Shown here: piece after piece, positions 12,755 to 24,560 of the stretch
Position numbering within the stretch: position 1 is the stretch's first letter
Layout of the letters: each line of letters starts with the position of its first letter
Source: Carya illinoinensis
Lineage: Eukaryota > Streptophyta > Magnoliopsida > Fagales > Juglandaceae
DNA: 64,000 nucleotides
Direction: 5' to 3'
Assembly (NCBI RefSeq): GCF_018687715.1
Contig: NC_056765.1
Span: 26,743,129 to 26,807,128, forward strand
Notes under the pieces: model-generated
The model's input: only the letters and a program-made list of their open reading frames with translations
Database searches by the model: none
What the model was told of the DNA's origin: nothing
Program-made: the position numbers and the translations under genes

Positions 12755-13640
12755 ACCCAGGGGAAAACCAGGGCGAATACCCCATTTTGGTGACAGGACA
12801 TGGGCCTCTAACTCCGAACACAGGTATAAAGGCAACCTCCAGACAACAAAGTGGAGTTGGACTTTAAAAACTCTGCTCACTCCTACTACCCTAAAACCCT
12901 TAACCTGAAGTTCTATTGACTTAGGTTTTTTTTGCTTAAGGGGTAGTTGGATGGAAATCAGTGTCTGGTGGTGGTGGTTGTCAACATTGGGGTTGCTTTG
13001 GTGAGGCTCACAATGGTGTTGTCATGAGAAGTGTGACGGGGCTGGTTGTGAGTTTTGATGGAGGAACCAAAGGGCCCAAACTTTGGCCAATCGACTTGGT
13101 GGTGCTAGTCACTGTGCGACAATCAATCTTGGGTCGGCGTGACTGCGGCAGGGGTGCTGGTGCGGCTAAGGTGGTGATGGGGAGGTTGTGTTGGTTGTGC
13201 AATACACGATGGAGTAAAACAAAATAAAAGGGCAAATGGCAATGCAGAGAAAGAAGGGTCAGAAGCCCAGAGACAGAGAGAGAGAGATCTACGTTTACCC
13301 CTATCAGAGTTGGACGACAGTGCAAAGAGGTGACGATGATGCAAGCTGGAGGGGAGATGTGAGGCAGCATTTTGGGTCTGGAGATAGAGAGAGGAAGAGG
13401 GAAGAGGGAAGAAGGAAAAAAGGAAGAGAAAAAGAGGGACACACAAACAAAATAAAAAAATAAAAAAATAAAAATTGCTAGACATAGGTAAAATCGATTC
13501 ATGACTAAGACAATACATCTATGGATCCGACTTGCCTCCAGTTGCAAAGTAACACGACATCTCCTTTTATAAGATCCAAGGACTATTGTTGCATCTTTTA
13601 AACAATAAAAGGATGCTAGTGCTGTGTTGGAGAGCAGCAT
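12755..13640. repeat. Non-coding stretch with CT/GA-rich repeat unit, inverted relative of 14500-14690
   Basis: On the minus strand 13490 to 13290 reads T-rich DNA, TTTTGTTTGTGTGT, pyrimidine tracts, a CTCTATCTCCAGACC segment and CCTCCAGCTTGCA. The same order appears on the plus strand at 14530-14660. The two are diverged copies in opposite orientation. Long open frames here are low-complexity and not credible genes. Confidence 0.55.
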
Positions 13641-14499
13641 ATTTTATTTATTTTTTATTTGTTAATTTTTGTCAAAATCTTGCTAAAAATAAATTTTAAA
13701 GATTCCTATTTTTTCTATATTATTTATGTGTTGATATATAAATATATTATTTATTATAAATAGTAAAAAACAAAAATATATTTGTCTTCCATGTTGGCAC
13801 TTGCAAAAATATAAATATTAAAAAATAAAAAAATTTTGTCCTCCACGCTATCACTTGCAATAACTTTACTCCAACACATTGCATCAATTATAATTATTTT
13901 AACCAAAAAATAAAAATAAAATTATTTTTTTAATTATTAAACACACTAATAATAAAAAAACCTTCTATTTATGAATTAAACATAATTAATATCAAATATA
14001 TTTATATTTTTTTTAATATTTATATATAAACATATAAATAACATAACAATTGTCTCTTTAAATTTATTTTTATTAAAATTGTAAGTACATTTTTAACATG
14101 GTTAAAATTTTCTTGTCAATATACAATGCTAGTGACCGTTTAACAGGAGATTTTCTGTTACTTCGGACCCTACAGCCGTAATCGGATACAAAAATGCTGA
14201 CACACATTTGCCATCTTATCCCAGCCGACCACAAAGACCCCATTTTTTTGTGGTTCGACAGCCAATCCCATATCTGACACGAATGAACCTTCGCTTAAAT
14301 ATATATAAAGGACGATGGTTTTTTTTTAACCTTTTGTTGATTTCGAGGACGGTGTTAAAGGCCGTGGAGGCTTGGTTGTAGAAAAATAAACGCAAAATAA
14401 AGCCACGTGGAGGCTACTATAGTAGTAAAGAAAAGGTAGGATATCAGATTAAGATATAATTGTCTTTTAGTCCTGAATTGGTAGGATATCACTTAAGCC
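13641..14499. other. AT-rich intergenic DNA, no gene
   Basis: Very AT-rich to 14100, then mixed sequence with a TATATATAAAGG box near 14298. No coding region can be tied to that box. Confidence 0.6.
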
Positions 14500-14668
14500 A
14501 CGTGGAGGCTTGGTATTATTTTGTCTCAGCGATTTTTTTCTTTTATTTTGTTTGTGTGTTTTTTTCCTCTTTCCTCTCTCTCTCTATCTCTAGACCTGCC
14601 ACCCCAGATCTGCCCTCCAGCTTGCAGAGCCGTGGCCGCTACGCACTATCGTCCAAGTCCAGAGGGAT

Positions 14669-14710
<42 letters not shown>

Positions 14711-15110
14711 CTCGTTGGCTTCCCACCCTCCTTACTCTACGTCACCGTTTGACCTTATGTTTTGTTTTATTTTGCTCTACCATCATCCCTCTCTCTGTCT
14801 CTGTCTCCCCCTCTCCCTCCTCGTTGGCTTCCCACCCTCCTTACTCTACGTCACCGCTTGCCCTTTTGTTTTGTTTTATTTTGCTCTACTATCATCCCTC
14901 TCTCTCTCTCTCTCCCTCTCCCTCCTCGTTGGCTTCCCACCCTCCTTACTCTACGTCACCATTTGCCCTTTTATTTTGTTTTATTTTGCTCTACCATCAA
15001 TATCCCTCTCTCTCTCTCTCTCTCCTCGTTGGCTTTCCACCCTCTTTACTCTACGTCACCGTTTGCCCTTTTGTTTTGTTTTATTTCGGTTCCTCCATCA
15101 AAACCAAAAT
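14500..15110 (+). repeat. CT-rich block with about 4 tandem units of 100-109 bp
   Basis: CTCGTTGGCTT recurs at 14711, 14820, 14925 and 15025, each followed by CCACCCTC...CTCTACGTCACC and TTTTGTTTTATTTTGCTCTAC. The spacing is 109, 105 and 100 bp, with variable CT microsatellites between. All three frames stay open because of the repeat, giving Ser/Leu-rich pseudo-proteins. Confidence 0.85.
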
Positions 15111-16083
15111 GATCAAATCCACATATAGATAATTCTTGTCCTTACATTGAACACCTAAAAATAAATAAATAATAAATACGAGTTATTTTTTAAAACAATT
15201 TACACATTTATATTTTAAAATAAAAAATATTTTTATAAAATATCTAAAAATAACATCATTCTACAACAACATTTCATAAAATTGGCTTTTTCAAAATCCA
15301 GTTGAACACGCCCACCATTATGGAATAGACAAATGAAGAAATCATATAGGATCCACATGACGTAAAAACGTGTGGCGAAGCCGGATGTGGTGACTTTTGA
15401 CCGAAACTTATCGGTATTGGGTGTCCATGGTAGCTGTTGCTCGCTACATAGGATGGATTTGTAGTGCAAGATAGGAGCGCAGATAAAATTTAGAACACGG
15501 GAAAGAGGGGATGCTTTTGAGTGCATTGCGCGCTGCTGAATAAGCAATTGTCCAAAAGCAAAATAAGAACTAATAGTTACAGTCGTAAATATGTAAATGT
15601 TGTGTAATTATTTTAAAAAAAATAAATAAATATAAGATTTACATGAAAAATTAATTTTTTAATAATAGACCTATTTTTTTTAAATGACTATATTATTTAT
15701 GCGATCCATAACTATATATAGCATTATTTAAACTAAATAGGAAGCTACAGTTAAAAAAAAAAAAACCTATATATAGAAAGCGCAGTTCAAAACCCAGACT
15801 TTGGGGTCGTTTGTGGCTTGAGTTGAAACACAACGAGGTGAAACCATCTCGGATTCAAACCATCTCAAGTATCCAAACAAAATGTAAAACACAACACCAT
15901 CTCATCCCATTCCCATATTTGTGTATTGCGAATTAATAGCTCACACTATTGGCACCCACACACTTTTACAACTCAAACAATATTATCTTAATTCTAACTA
16001 TATATCTCACGTCTTTTCACAAATTTTTTATCTTAACTCATCTTAATTTTCAAATAAATCTTTAGTCCAGGGAGCCAGATGTA
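15111..16083. other. Intergenic, AT-rich, with a MITE-like segment
   Basis: No supported gene. Minus 15233-15547 is open for 104 codons but matches nothing I know. Around 15805-16070 a GGGGTCGTTTG start, ATCTC/ATCTCAAG repeats and a TTTTCAAATAAATCTTTAGTCC end resemble a degraded MITE. Confidence 0.5.
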
Positions 16084-16701
16084 AGCTGTTGTAACAACCC
16101 GACTTAATTCTATTAAAGATTGAAGGTAAATAATTTTATTGGATGTTGTTTTATATTATTGTAAAAAATTTTAATTATAATTATTAATAGTATCAATTTT
16201 ATTGAATTCTATGGCATTAATAGGTTGTTAATATTTTAAATACGGATTTTATTAAAGCTATTATTTTAGTTATAATTGTTAATATTTTCATCTTAAATAA
16301 TAATAAACTTCTTAATTACGCTTTAATATTTTTTGATTTTCCGTCGCCTCCTTAACCCTATATACCGGATTTTCGACGTTGTGTCGTTCACCCTCTCGAA
16401 CATTCGATGTTAATTTCAGTTTTATGTTGTTAACGTGCTGAAATCTATATCTTTTTTTTTTTTTTGGATAGAAAAATCTATATTTTAATGCCTCTTCTTT
16501 CACCACATTATTTTTTGGGTGGGACTACGTCAACCGCTCTTAGCTCTCGTAGAGAGTACTATCAGTTATAATTAAGTTTTTTTTTTAATTGTATTTTTTA
16601 ATATTTTATAAAAAATAAAAAATCATAATATTATTTAAAAATATTTCTATAATTATTAAATAAAAAAATTAAAAAATAAAATAAAAAATTTGAATAGTAA
16701 C
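16084..16701. other. AT-rich DNA beginning with an LTR-like TGTAACAACCCGAC
   Basis: The TGTAACAACCCGAC sequence near 16088 resembles the start of Ty3-type LTRs. No second LTR, PBS or coding domain is attached. The remainder is AT-rich with short poly-T runs. Confidence 0.35.
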
Positions 16702-17310
16702 TAGGGGTGTAAAACAAAAAACCGGTAAACGGGATCGGACCAAACCAAATCGGTGGGATCATTCTAGTCCTAAGTTTGGTTCGGTTCCAATTTTTCTTTT
16801 TTTAAAATCAGATCAGACCGGTTTATATATATTTTTTAATTTTTTCTATTGTATATAATTTTTATATATAATATATAATTATATATATAATAGTTTTGTA
16901 TTATATGATAAATGACTGATTAATATAATATTAAATTTTAAAATTTTATATTATTTTATTTATTGTATTAATAGTTATACTAATACTATATTACTATATA
17001 TTATAATATACTATAATATATCACTATATTAAATATTATAACATATCACTATAGTCTATAATATAATTATAATATATATCATAATATACTACAATATATT
17101 ATCACTATAGTATTATATACTATAACATAAACTACAATATATTATCACTATAGTATTATATACTACAATATAATATAGTACATTACAACCAAAAAACTGG
17201 ACCAAAAACTGGAGTACCTGTTTATGAGAATAACCGGTGCGTAATTAGTATTAAAAAATATAAAACTGGTATATACTGGTTCGATCTTAAATTTTGACCG
17301 GTTAGAGCAA
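16702..17310. mobile_element. Non-autonomous hAT-like repeat with ACCGG subterminal motifs
   Basis: It begins TAGGGGTGTAAAAC, matching the hAT-1 end for its first nine bases. Repeated ACCGGT and GGACCAAACC motifs lie near both ends (16730-16820 and 17185-17305). The interior (16860-17170) is almost pure A/T with degenerate tandem repeats containing ATCACTATAGT. The right inverted terminus is not visible, so the end is approximate. Confidence 0.5.
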
Positions 17311-17959
17311 TAGTATTGACTTCATCAAAAGCCAATAAATCTTTAAATTTTGATGAATTTATTTAAAATGAACCTGTATTGGATTCATAAAGGGCTATTT
17401 GAAAAATTTTAAATTACAGTATTTGTTGCTCTTCTTTCAAATTTAAAGGTCTACTATTCCACTTTTAAACTAATATTTTATTCTAATTTTAGTAGGTAAT
17501 GATTTTATTTTATTTTATTTTAAATTAGTTGGGAATCAATTATTTAAGTACTAAATTAAGCTATTAATGTCCATATGATTAGTATAATTATAAAATATGA
17601 AAAAAAAATAAAAAATATAATTATTAAAAAAATATTATTATATTATTATCTTGATGAATTTAATAGCTAATTTAATGTGAAATTATAAATATGAAAGTTT
17701 TAAATTTATAAAAAATTTATACTTTTTATTAAATTTAATAATTCCAATACCAGAAGTCTTACACTCCTATCCGTAACAGTAACACGAAGTGAGAGTAGCA
17801 TTTTTCTTATCTTTTGCCCTTGCGCCGCCGCATTCACGGTTTTGATCCAGTCAACGGATTCACACGGTGTACGTGCATGGCGTAATGCCACAAAAGATCC
17901 CAACGGACCAACGTAAAAAAAATAAAAATAAAAATATTTTAATAATTCATCTCAAAATT
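17311..17959. other. Intergenic, AT-rich, no supported gene
   Basis: A segment starting AGAGCAATAGTATTG near 17305 and a CCAATACCA near 17744 could be the ends of a degraded Harbinger-like MITE. A small GC-richer island (17760-17915) has a short minus-strand open frame I cannot identify. Confidence 0.4.
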
Positions 17960-18088
17960 GTCAGTGGCCAAACCGGACATATGCCCCCACGGACATAAGT
18001 CGAAGTTCGACACCACCCAAGACACCGCATCGTCAGTGGCCAAACCGGACATATGCCCCCACGGACATAAGCCGAAGTTCGACACCAC
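17960..18088. repeat. 72-bp tandem duplication, second copy split by hAT-2
   Basis: GTCAGTGGCCAAACCGGAC starts at 17960 and again at 18032. The first copy runs 72 bp. The second runs to 18088, is broken by hAT-2, and finishes at 23713-23727 (CCAAGACACGGCATC). The tandem duplication therefore predates the hAT insertion. Confidence 0.9.
18081..18088. repeat. Left 8-bp target-site duplication of hAT-2
   Basis: GACACCAC directly before TAGGGCTGAGCA is repeated exactly at 23705-23712. Confidence 0.95.
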
Positions 18089-18109
18089 TAGGGCTGAGCA
18101 CCGATTGAA

Positions 18110-18255
18110 CCGGAGTCGGATTTGGCATCCTCCGACTCCGACTCCGACTTTGTCGGAGGCCGAATCCGACCTCCGACTCCGACTCCGCTTACACCCTACT
18201 CCGCTCCGACTCCGACTCCGACTTGTCGGAGCGGAGTCGGAGCGGAGTCGGAGTT
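18110..18255. repeat. Left subterminal CTCCGA/TCGGAG array of hAT-2
   Basis: Runs of CCGACTCCGACTCCGA and the complement repeat with a 6-bp period. They differ from the hAT-1 array by one base (CTCCGA against TTCCGA). Confidence 0.85.
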
Positions 18256-18959
18256 GGGCTTTTTGTTGGGCTTTTTTATTGGGCCTTTTTTTAGACTTTT
18301 TTCTTTAACCCAATTAACATTTCAATTTTACAATTTCCAACTCTAATCGGATTTGGACTTCTATATCAATTTTTTTTTTTAAATATAATTTGAGATTTCT
18401 AATTTATCTAACCAAAATCATCACATTAGAAAATAAAACTAAATTCAAAATCTATCACTATAAAAAATAAAACTAAATTCAAATGTGCAACTAAAATTAA
18501 AAACTAAATTAAAACTAAATACACACATTAAAATTACATAACCAAAATTACAAAATGTTAATTAAAAAATACATAACCAAAATTAAAACTTAAAATTAAA
18601 AATACATAACCAAAAGTCCAAAATTACAACCTAAAATTAAAAATACATAACCAAAGGTCCAAAAAATGTAATTTTTCAACTTGTGCCTGAAAAAAAAAAA
18701 ATTAGTAAAGAAATAAGATATCATATAAATTTATAAAAATAAAGAAAGCAAAATTGAAATAAGATACCAGAAACAAGATTGTCAATCCTCTTCACGGAGT
18801 ATGTTGGCCATAGAATTGGCTAATTCTGCATTAAGATGTTAAAGTATAGGAAATTAGTATTACAAAATGTTAAAATCAACTCATATAACAACTTAAAAAA
18901 AATCTCTAAATACATTACCCGAGTCTAGCTTATAACTCTCTGCATCATCAATGGCTTCA
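18256..18959. other. hAT-2 region downstream of the transposase
   Basis: AT-rich sequence with repeated AAAATTAAAAATACATAACC segments (18480-18660). No gene is supported. Confidence 0.7.
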
Positions 18960-21085
18960 GAATAATTTTGACTCAAGCATATGGGAGTAGACTTCAACTA
19001 ATTTTGCGAGCACACGAGAGCTTCTACAGTTCTAGGAGCCAAAGAGCTCCTAAACGGATCTAGGACACGGCCTCCTGTGCTAAATGCTGACTCAGATGCA
19101 ACGGTGGTGATAGGAATGGCCAAGATATCTCTTGCCATTAGAGCAAGAACTGGATACTTGGTAGAGTTGACTTTCCACTAAATTAAAATATCGAAACTCC
19201 CCGTAGGAATCTCAATATTCTCCAACAAATACCGCTCTAACTCTGACTTACAATCCATCAAAGATGCTGTATGCTCTTTATGGAACTCCTTCAAAAAATC
19301 CAATGGATCATAGTCTGTAACTGTACTACTACTCCCCATTGATGCACTAGCTTCACCGCTTTGAGTTTTGTTAGCACCAGTTACGCACCCACCACCAAAC
19401 TCTACATATGCCTCATACAAATATTCCATATCCCTCTTGAGGAGTGCAACAAATTCCTCACCCTTCGCCTCACCCAATGTTTTCTTGAACCAATATGCTT
19501 GAGTAACCAATTTAAACCGCGGATCAAGAATAGCAGCAATAAACAACAACCGATTTATTTTTTCAAGATCACCCCAATATTTATTATACTTTGTCTTCAT
19601 TCTGAAAGCCATTGAACTCAAACGTCGATTACTATTGTCACAAAAATTATTCAAGTGTTTATGAATGGCAATAAGCTCCTGGACATAATTATTTGATGTG
19701 ACATATAGTGTACCAGAAATGCGCAATGTAACACCATAAAATATTTGAAGAAACTTCGAAAAGTTTCTTATGGTCTCCCAATCATCCGGCCCAGGAGCTC
19801 CTAGACCCTTTCTCCCATGTCCATCCTCAGACAAATAAACTCGTGAGTAGGGATCTTCATCAAGCAAAAGTTGGAAGGCTTTTTGATACTTCTCAGCCAC
19901 GTCCAACATAAGAAAAGTCGAATTCCATCTAGTAGGCACGTCAAGAGTCAAAAAACTAGAGCATTGAACTTTTGATCTATCAACACAAGACTTGAAAGTG
20001 GCAAGTCTTTGGGGAGAAGACTTCACATACTTAATCAGATTTCGGACCCTTACAATTGAGTCATCAACATCTTTCAAACCTTCACTCACAATAAGGTTTA
20101 AGATGTGTGCCGTACACCTCATGTGAATAAACTCGTGATTTGCTATACAATCCGCACTTCCTATTTCCCTTGTTCTCAACCAATCAATAGCAGAGTCGTT
20201 AGAGGTAGCATTATCCACTGTAATTGTGAGGATTTTGTCAATGCCCCAATCAAGCATACACTCCTCCAACTCCCTCCCAATCGTTGCCCCCTTATGGTCG
20301 CTAATCCAAACAAATGAAATGATCCGCTTATGCAACTTCCAATTATTATCAATGAAGTGAGCGGTCACACACATGTAATTAATATTTTGGATAGAAGTCC
20401 AAGTGTCGGTGGTTAGGCATACTCTTTGTTTGGTGGTCAAAAACATTTTCTTCAAGCTATCCTTCTCTCTCAAGAATACTCTCATACAGTCACGCATTAC
20501 GGTAAATCGAGATGGAATAGGAAACCTTGGATCAAGGGCTTTAACAAATTCCCGAAACCCTTCTCCCTCAACACATCTAAATGGTAGCTCATCCACTATC
20601 ACCATCCTAGCAAGGGCAGTTCGTATTTTTTTCTCATTATATTTGGCCATCCCTAAGGTCTTCTCCCCTTCCCCTCCTTCACTTCTTGCTTCCGGGACCA
20701 AGAATGTTTGACTCTTATCCAATTTACTCTTACGGTTTTTGGGGCAAAGTTGGATGTGTGTTTTCATGGCCGAAGTGCCTTGCCTTTTGGGATGGCATTT
20801 CCATTGCCTATGACAATGATTACAAGTAGCTATAGGCTCTTCGGGATCACAATCGGGCACTCTTGTGAAGTGGGACCATACCTCAGACCTATTCTTAATA
20901 TTTCTACTACCAGGTGGAGGGCGAGGGGTAGAATGAAAGGCACTAGGAGTACCTACTGAAGAGCCTATTGGTCCGCTAGACTCATCAACTATTGGAATGG
21001 GAATATCAATCGGTTGTTCTGGGGCTGGAATGCCAGGACAAGATGCACCTGTGGATGTAGGAGTGTTTGTGCCTTCCATATCCAT
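18960..21085 (-). pseudogene. hAT-2 transposase, truncated by nonsense codons
   Basis: Translation from the ATG at 21085 is open for 635 residues to a TAG at 19178. It has an intact BED finger (CNHC, then THIQLC with the zinc histidine present) and the first two catalytic acidic residues in LTTDTW and TVDNATSND. The hATC region, with [16 protein letters not shown] including the third catalytic residue, is still readable in the same frame at 18998-19177. It lies beyond the stop and is followed by a second TAG at 18998. Both TAGs sit where relatives have TGG tryptophan. The protein as encoded lacks the last catalytic residue and dimerisation domain. Confidence 0.88.
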
Positions 21086-21249
21086 TATTTAATAACTAGA
21101 ACTGTAGAGCACAACAAATAAGATAAACATAAAGAAAATAAATTCATGAACTAATGTAAAGATTACTCAAGTAACTTATATGATATACATATATACTTAT
21201 ATAGTAGTAATGAGAAAAAATGTCCTAGGAATCTATAAATGTGGTTGCA

Positions 21250-21402
21250 TCGCTAGACCCTCGCTCGACACTGAGCTCGAACGAATTCAGGCAGAGTGTG
21301 CCGCTCGACCCTCGCTCGACACTGAGCTCGAGCGAATTCAGGCAGAGTGTGCCGCTCGACCCTCGCTCGACACTTCGCTCGAGCGAACTCAGTGCTTATT
21401 GG
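21250..21402. repeat. 51-bp GC-rich tandem repeat, three units
   Basis: Units start at 21250, 21301 and 21352 with CGCT(A/C)GACCCTCGCTCG and are rich in GCTCGA. The third unit diverges at its end. It lies in the hAT-2 leader. Confidence 0.9.
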
Positions 21403-21861
21403 GTTAAAAGCTTCTGCCAATCTGCTTAAACCCATGACCCCCATCCATCTCTCATGAAGAAAACCCATGGCCTTTCATAAATAGCACACAACAATCCTAA
21501 AATCCACAACTATCCAACGATTCCAGCACACAAACAAACCTAATATCCACAACTATCAAGAAAATGAACAAAAATAATGCAAAAATAGTTAAGATATACA
21601 AATTATAGAGAGAGAAAGAGAGAGAGAGGCACCTCGGTTTTGCAAAGAATGGGCTTTCAGAGGAGTGACGGAGGTCGGAGGGGCGACGGCACGGCACCGG
21701 TTCAGATGAGAGGTGAGGCACTGAGGAGTGAGGAAGAAAATGAGTTGTGAAGGTAGTGGGCACTAAACTGTCTAAACACTGAAAGTCTGAAGGGGGAGGG
21801 GAGGGAATCGGGGGGAGGGGGGGGGGAAAGGGGAGGGAATCAGGGGGGGGAAATGAAAAGT

Positions 21862-21921
21862 GAAAACCCTAATGGGTTAGGCTGAAACGGCGCCGTTTCA
21901 GCCTAACCCATTAGGGTTTTC
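21862..21921. repeat. Perfect 60-bp palindrome centred on GGCGCC in hAT-2
   Basis: Arms 21862-21891 and 21892-21921 are exact reverse complements with centre AAACGGCGCCGTTT. Pairing continues outward after a one-base bulge. It is upstream of the minus-strand transposase, the same relative position as the hAT-1 palindrome. G-runs lie just outside at 21790-21850. Confidence 0.95.
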
Positions 21922-22319
21922 CACTTTTCACTTTTAAAAAATTGGAAAAAAAAAAGTTAAAATACAAATTATTAATTTAGTAAAAATAAATTAATAAGTT
22001 AGTAAAAATATATTTAAGTTAGTAAAAATGTATACTAATAAATATATTATATATTAGTAATATACTAATACTAATACTATTAGTCTATTAATATATAGTA
22101 AATTAGTAATATTTATTAACTTATTTACTATAGTCTAATAACTAGATAGTCTAGATGTAATAACTACTAACTAGTAACTAATAATATGTCCATAACACTA
22201 GTTACACTAGTACTAATAGATAATAACTTAAAGATATATATTTAATATATATAATAACTTAAAGTTATAACTAATAACTAGTATATTACTAATTTACTAT
22301 AAGTATATAAGTATAACTA

Positions 22320-23150
22320 TATATATATATTATATAAGTATAGTTAATTAGTAAGTTAATATATAACTATATATATTATAGTATATAAGTATAACTATAT
22401 ATATATATATATATACTATAAGTATAGTTAATTAGTAAGTTAATATATAACTATATATATTATAGTATATAAGTATAACTATATATATATATATATACTA
22501 TAAGTATAGTTAATTAGTAAGTTAATATATAACTATATATATTATAGTATATAAGTATAACTATATATATATATTATATAAGTATAGTTAATTAGTAAGT
22601 TAATATATAACTATATATATTATAGTATATAAGTATAACTATATATATATATATACACTATAAGTATAGTTAATTAGTAAGTTAATATATAACTATATAT
22701 ATTATAGTATATAAGTATAACTATATATATATATATTATATAAGTATAGTTAATTAGTAAGTTAATATATAACTATATATATTATAGTATATAAGTATAA
22801 CTATATATATATATATATATATACTATAAGTATAGTTAATTAGTAAGTTAATATATAACTATATATATTATAGTATATAAGTATAACTATATATATATAT
22901 ATATATATACTATAAGTATAGTTAATTAGTAAGTTAATATATAACTATATATATTCTAGTATATAAGTACTCCTCCAATATATTATATAAGTATAGTTAA
23001 TTACTAAGTTAATATATAACTATATATATTATATTATATAAGTATAACTATATATATTATATAAATATAGTTAATTAGTAAGTTAATATATAACTATATA
23101 TATTATATTATATAAGTATAACTATATATATTATATAAGTATAGTTAGTT
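22320..23150. repeat. AT-rich 80-bp satellite-like array inside hAT-2
   Basis: TAGTTAATTAGTAAGTTAAT recurs at 22341, 22425, 22506, 22585, 22666, 22746, 22833 and 22919, then with more divergence to about 23140. Unit length is 79-87 bp, varying with the ATATAT run. No coding sequence. Confidence 0.9.
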
Positions 23151-23429
23151 AATTACTATACATAGTATAGTAACTATATACTATACAAGCCCTTAATATA
23201 TATAGTATATATATAACTATATATTATATATTGACTTATAGTAAACTAGTAATGTAAAATATAAAATAAGCTATAGTAACTTATATAGTAACTTATAGTA
23301 AATTAGTAATGTAAATTAACTTATAGTAACTATATTAACTTATATTATTCATTATAATGTTTATAGATTATTATTTATTAGATGTTAATATATTATTGAT
23401 AACAAATATTTTTATAAAATATGCACAAT

Positions 23430-23690
23430 ATCGGAGTCGGAGTCGGAGTAGAAGTCGGAGTCGGAGTCGGATTGGAAGTCGGATTGGAAGTCGGAGTCGG
23501 AGTCGGAGTCGGAGTCGGAGTCGGAGTCGGTGTGTCGGAGTCGGAGTCGGATCGGAGTCGGGACACCTCTGCCTCCGACTCCGACTCCGACTCCGACTTC
23601 CAGGGGGAAAAAACTCCGACTCCGACTCCGACAAGTCGGAGTCGGAGCGGAGTCGGAGCGGAGCCGGAGTCGAAGTCGGATTTTCGGATT
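23430..23690. repeat. Right subterminal TCGGAG/CTCCGA array of hAT-2
   Basis: About forty 6-bp TCGGAG or CTCCGA units in both orientations lead to the terminus TGCTCAGCCCTA. Open frames in this array are repeat translations. Confidence 0.9.
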
Positions 23691-23704
23691 TCTGCTCAGC
23701 CCTA

Positions 23705-23712
23705 GACACCAC
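23705..23712. repeat. Right 8-bp target-site duplication of hAT-2
   Basis: GACACCAC follows TCAGCCCTA and matches 18081-18088. Confidence 0.95.
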
Positions 23713-23727
23713 CCAAGACACGGCATC

Positions 23728-24349
23728 AACCCTGTTTTCTCATTCCAAAATAGAGCACTCTAGCCTTCTCTTCCACGCCGGAAGCCACCACGGGGAGCCA
23801 TCACAGATTATGCCGCCAGCCACAGAAAGTGCCGCCGGTTCACTCTCCGTTAACCTAGTGCCGCAGTGCTAAACCCACACCGAGATCCCTCTCGGTAAGC
23901 TCTAGCGCCACACTCTCTCTCTCTCTGTCTCTTTCTCTATCTAAACATCTCTCTCTCTCTCCTCAGAGATCCTCCACCACGGACGTGGGAAGCCAGTAGC
24001 GCCGCCGTGCATGGTTCTTTCCTCGGCCACTTTCTATCATGTAGGAAACACGGACAGTGCCCCTGAAGCACGTAGGAAACCTCACTGTTAGGGTTGCCGT
24101 CGACCACTTTCTATCACGCCTCTTGCTGCCTTCTCTTCCAGTCCACACCCAACATCCTATCGGCCTGTTTTCTCATTCCAAAACAAAGCACTCTAGCCTT
24201 CTCTACCAAGCCGGAAGCCACCACGGGGAGCCATCACAGATTAAGCCGCCAGCCACAGAAAGTGCCGCCGGTTCACTCCCCGCACCGAGATCCCTCTTGG
24301 TAAGCTCTACCGCCACACTCTCTCTCTCTGTCTCTTTCTCTATCTAAAC

Positions 24350-24381
<32 letters not shown>

Positions 24382-24560
24382 GATCCTCCACCACGGACGT
24401 GGGAAGTCAGTGGCGCCGCCGTGGTCTTTCCTCGTCCACCGTCTCCGTCGTGCCCTGCCTTCTGCCGCACGGTGCCCTCTGTGTTCGTTGGCTAAGCCAC
24501 GCCTCACGTCTCTATCGTTCTATAAATTTTAACCGTGCGTTTATTCCAGTCGGTCAAACA
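23728..24560 (+). repeat. CT-rich host segment tandemly duplicated with a 433-bp period
   Basis: CCTGTTTTCTCATTCC at 23731 recurs at 24164. Both copies continue with GGAAGCCACCACGGGGAGCC, CCGAGATCCCTCT, a CT microsatellite and CCTCCACCACGGACGTGGGA. The copies differ by substitutions and small indels. No open frame spans them. They may be a duplicated gene leader or retroelement segment; I do not recognise it. Confidence 0.8.

Larger units (their letters stand above)
18089..23704 (-). mobile_element. hAT-2: hAT transposon with truncated transposase
   Basis: The 5616-bp element has perfect 8-bp duplications and 12-bp perfect inverted ends (TAGGGCTGAGCA). Both ends carry dense CTCCGA/TCGGAG arrays (18110-18255 and 23430-23690). 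The transposase is on the minus strand and has nonsense codons. Upstream of it lie a 51-bp GC-rich tandem repeat, a perfect 60-bp palindrome and about 850 bp of an 80-bp AT-rich tandem repeat. The intact ends could still be mobilised by a related transposase. Confidence 0.95.

Noticed and set aside
13008..13640. 210-codon minus-strand frame
   Set aside because: Low-complexity Ser/Leu/Phe content over pyrimidine tracts, with no recognisable domain.
14460..15132. Three long overlapping open frames of 116-222 codons
   Set aside because: They are translations of a CT-rich tandem repeat; all three frames are open and the products are Ser/Leu/Pro repeats.
15233..15547. 104-codon minus-strand frame
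   Set aside because: Open but matches nothing, has no flanking signals and lies in AT-rich repeat DNA.
23371..23872. Arg/Ser-rich and Gly/Val-rich open frames on both strands
   Set aside because: They arise from the 6-bp TCGGAG array at the hAT-2 end.
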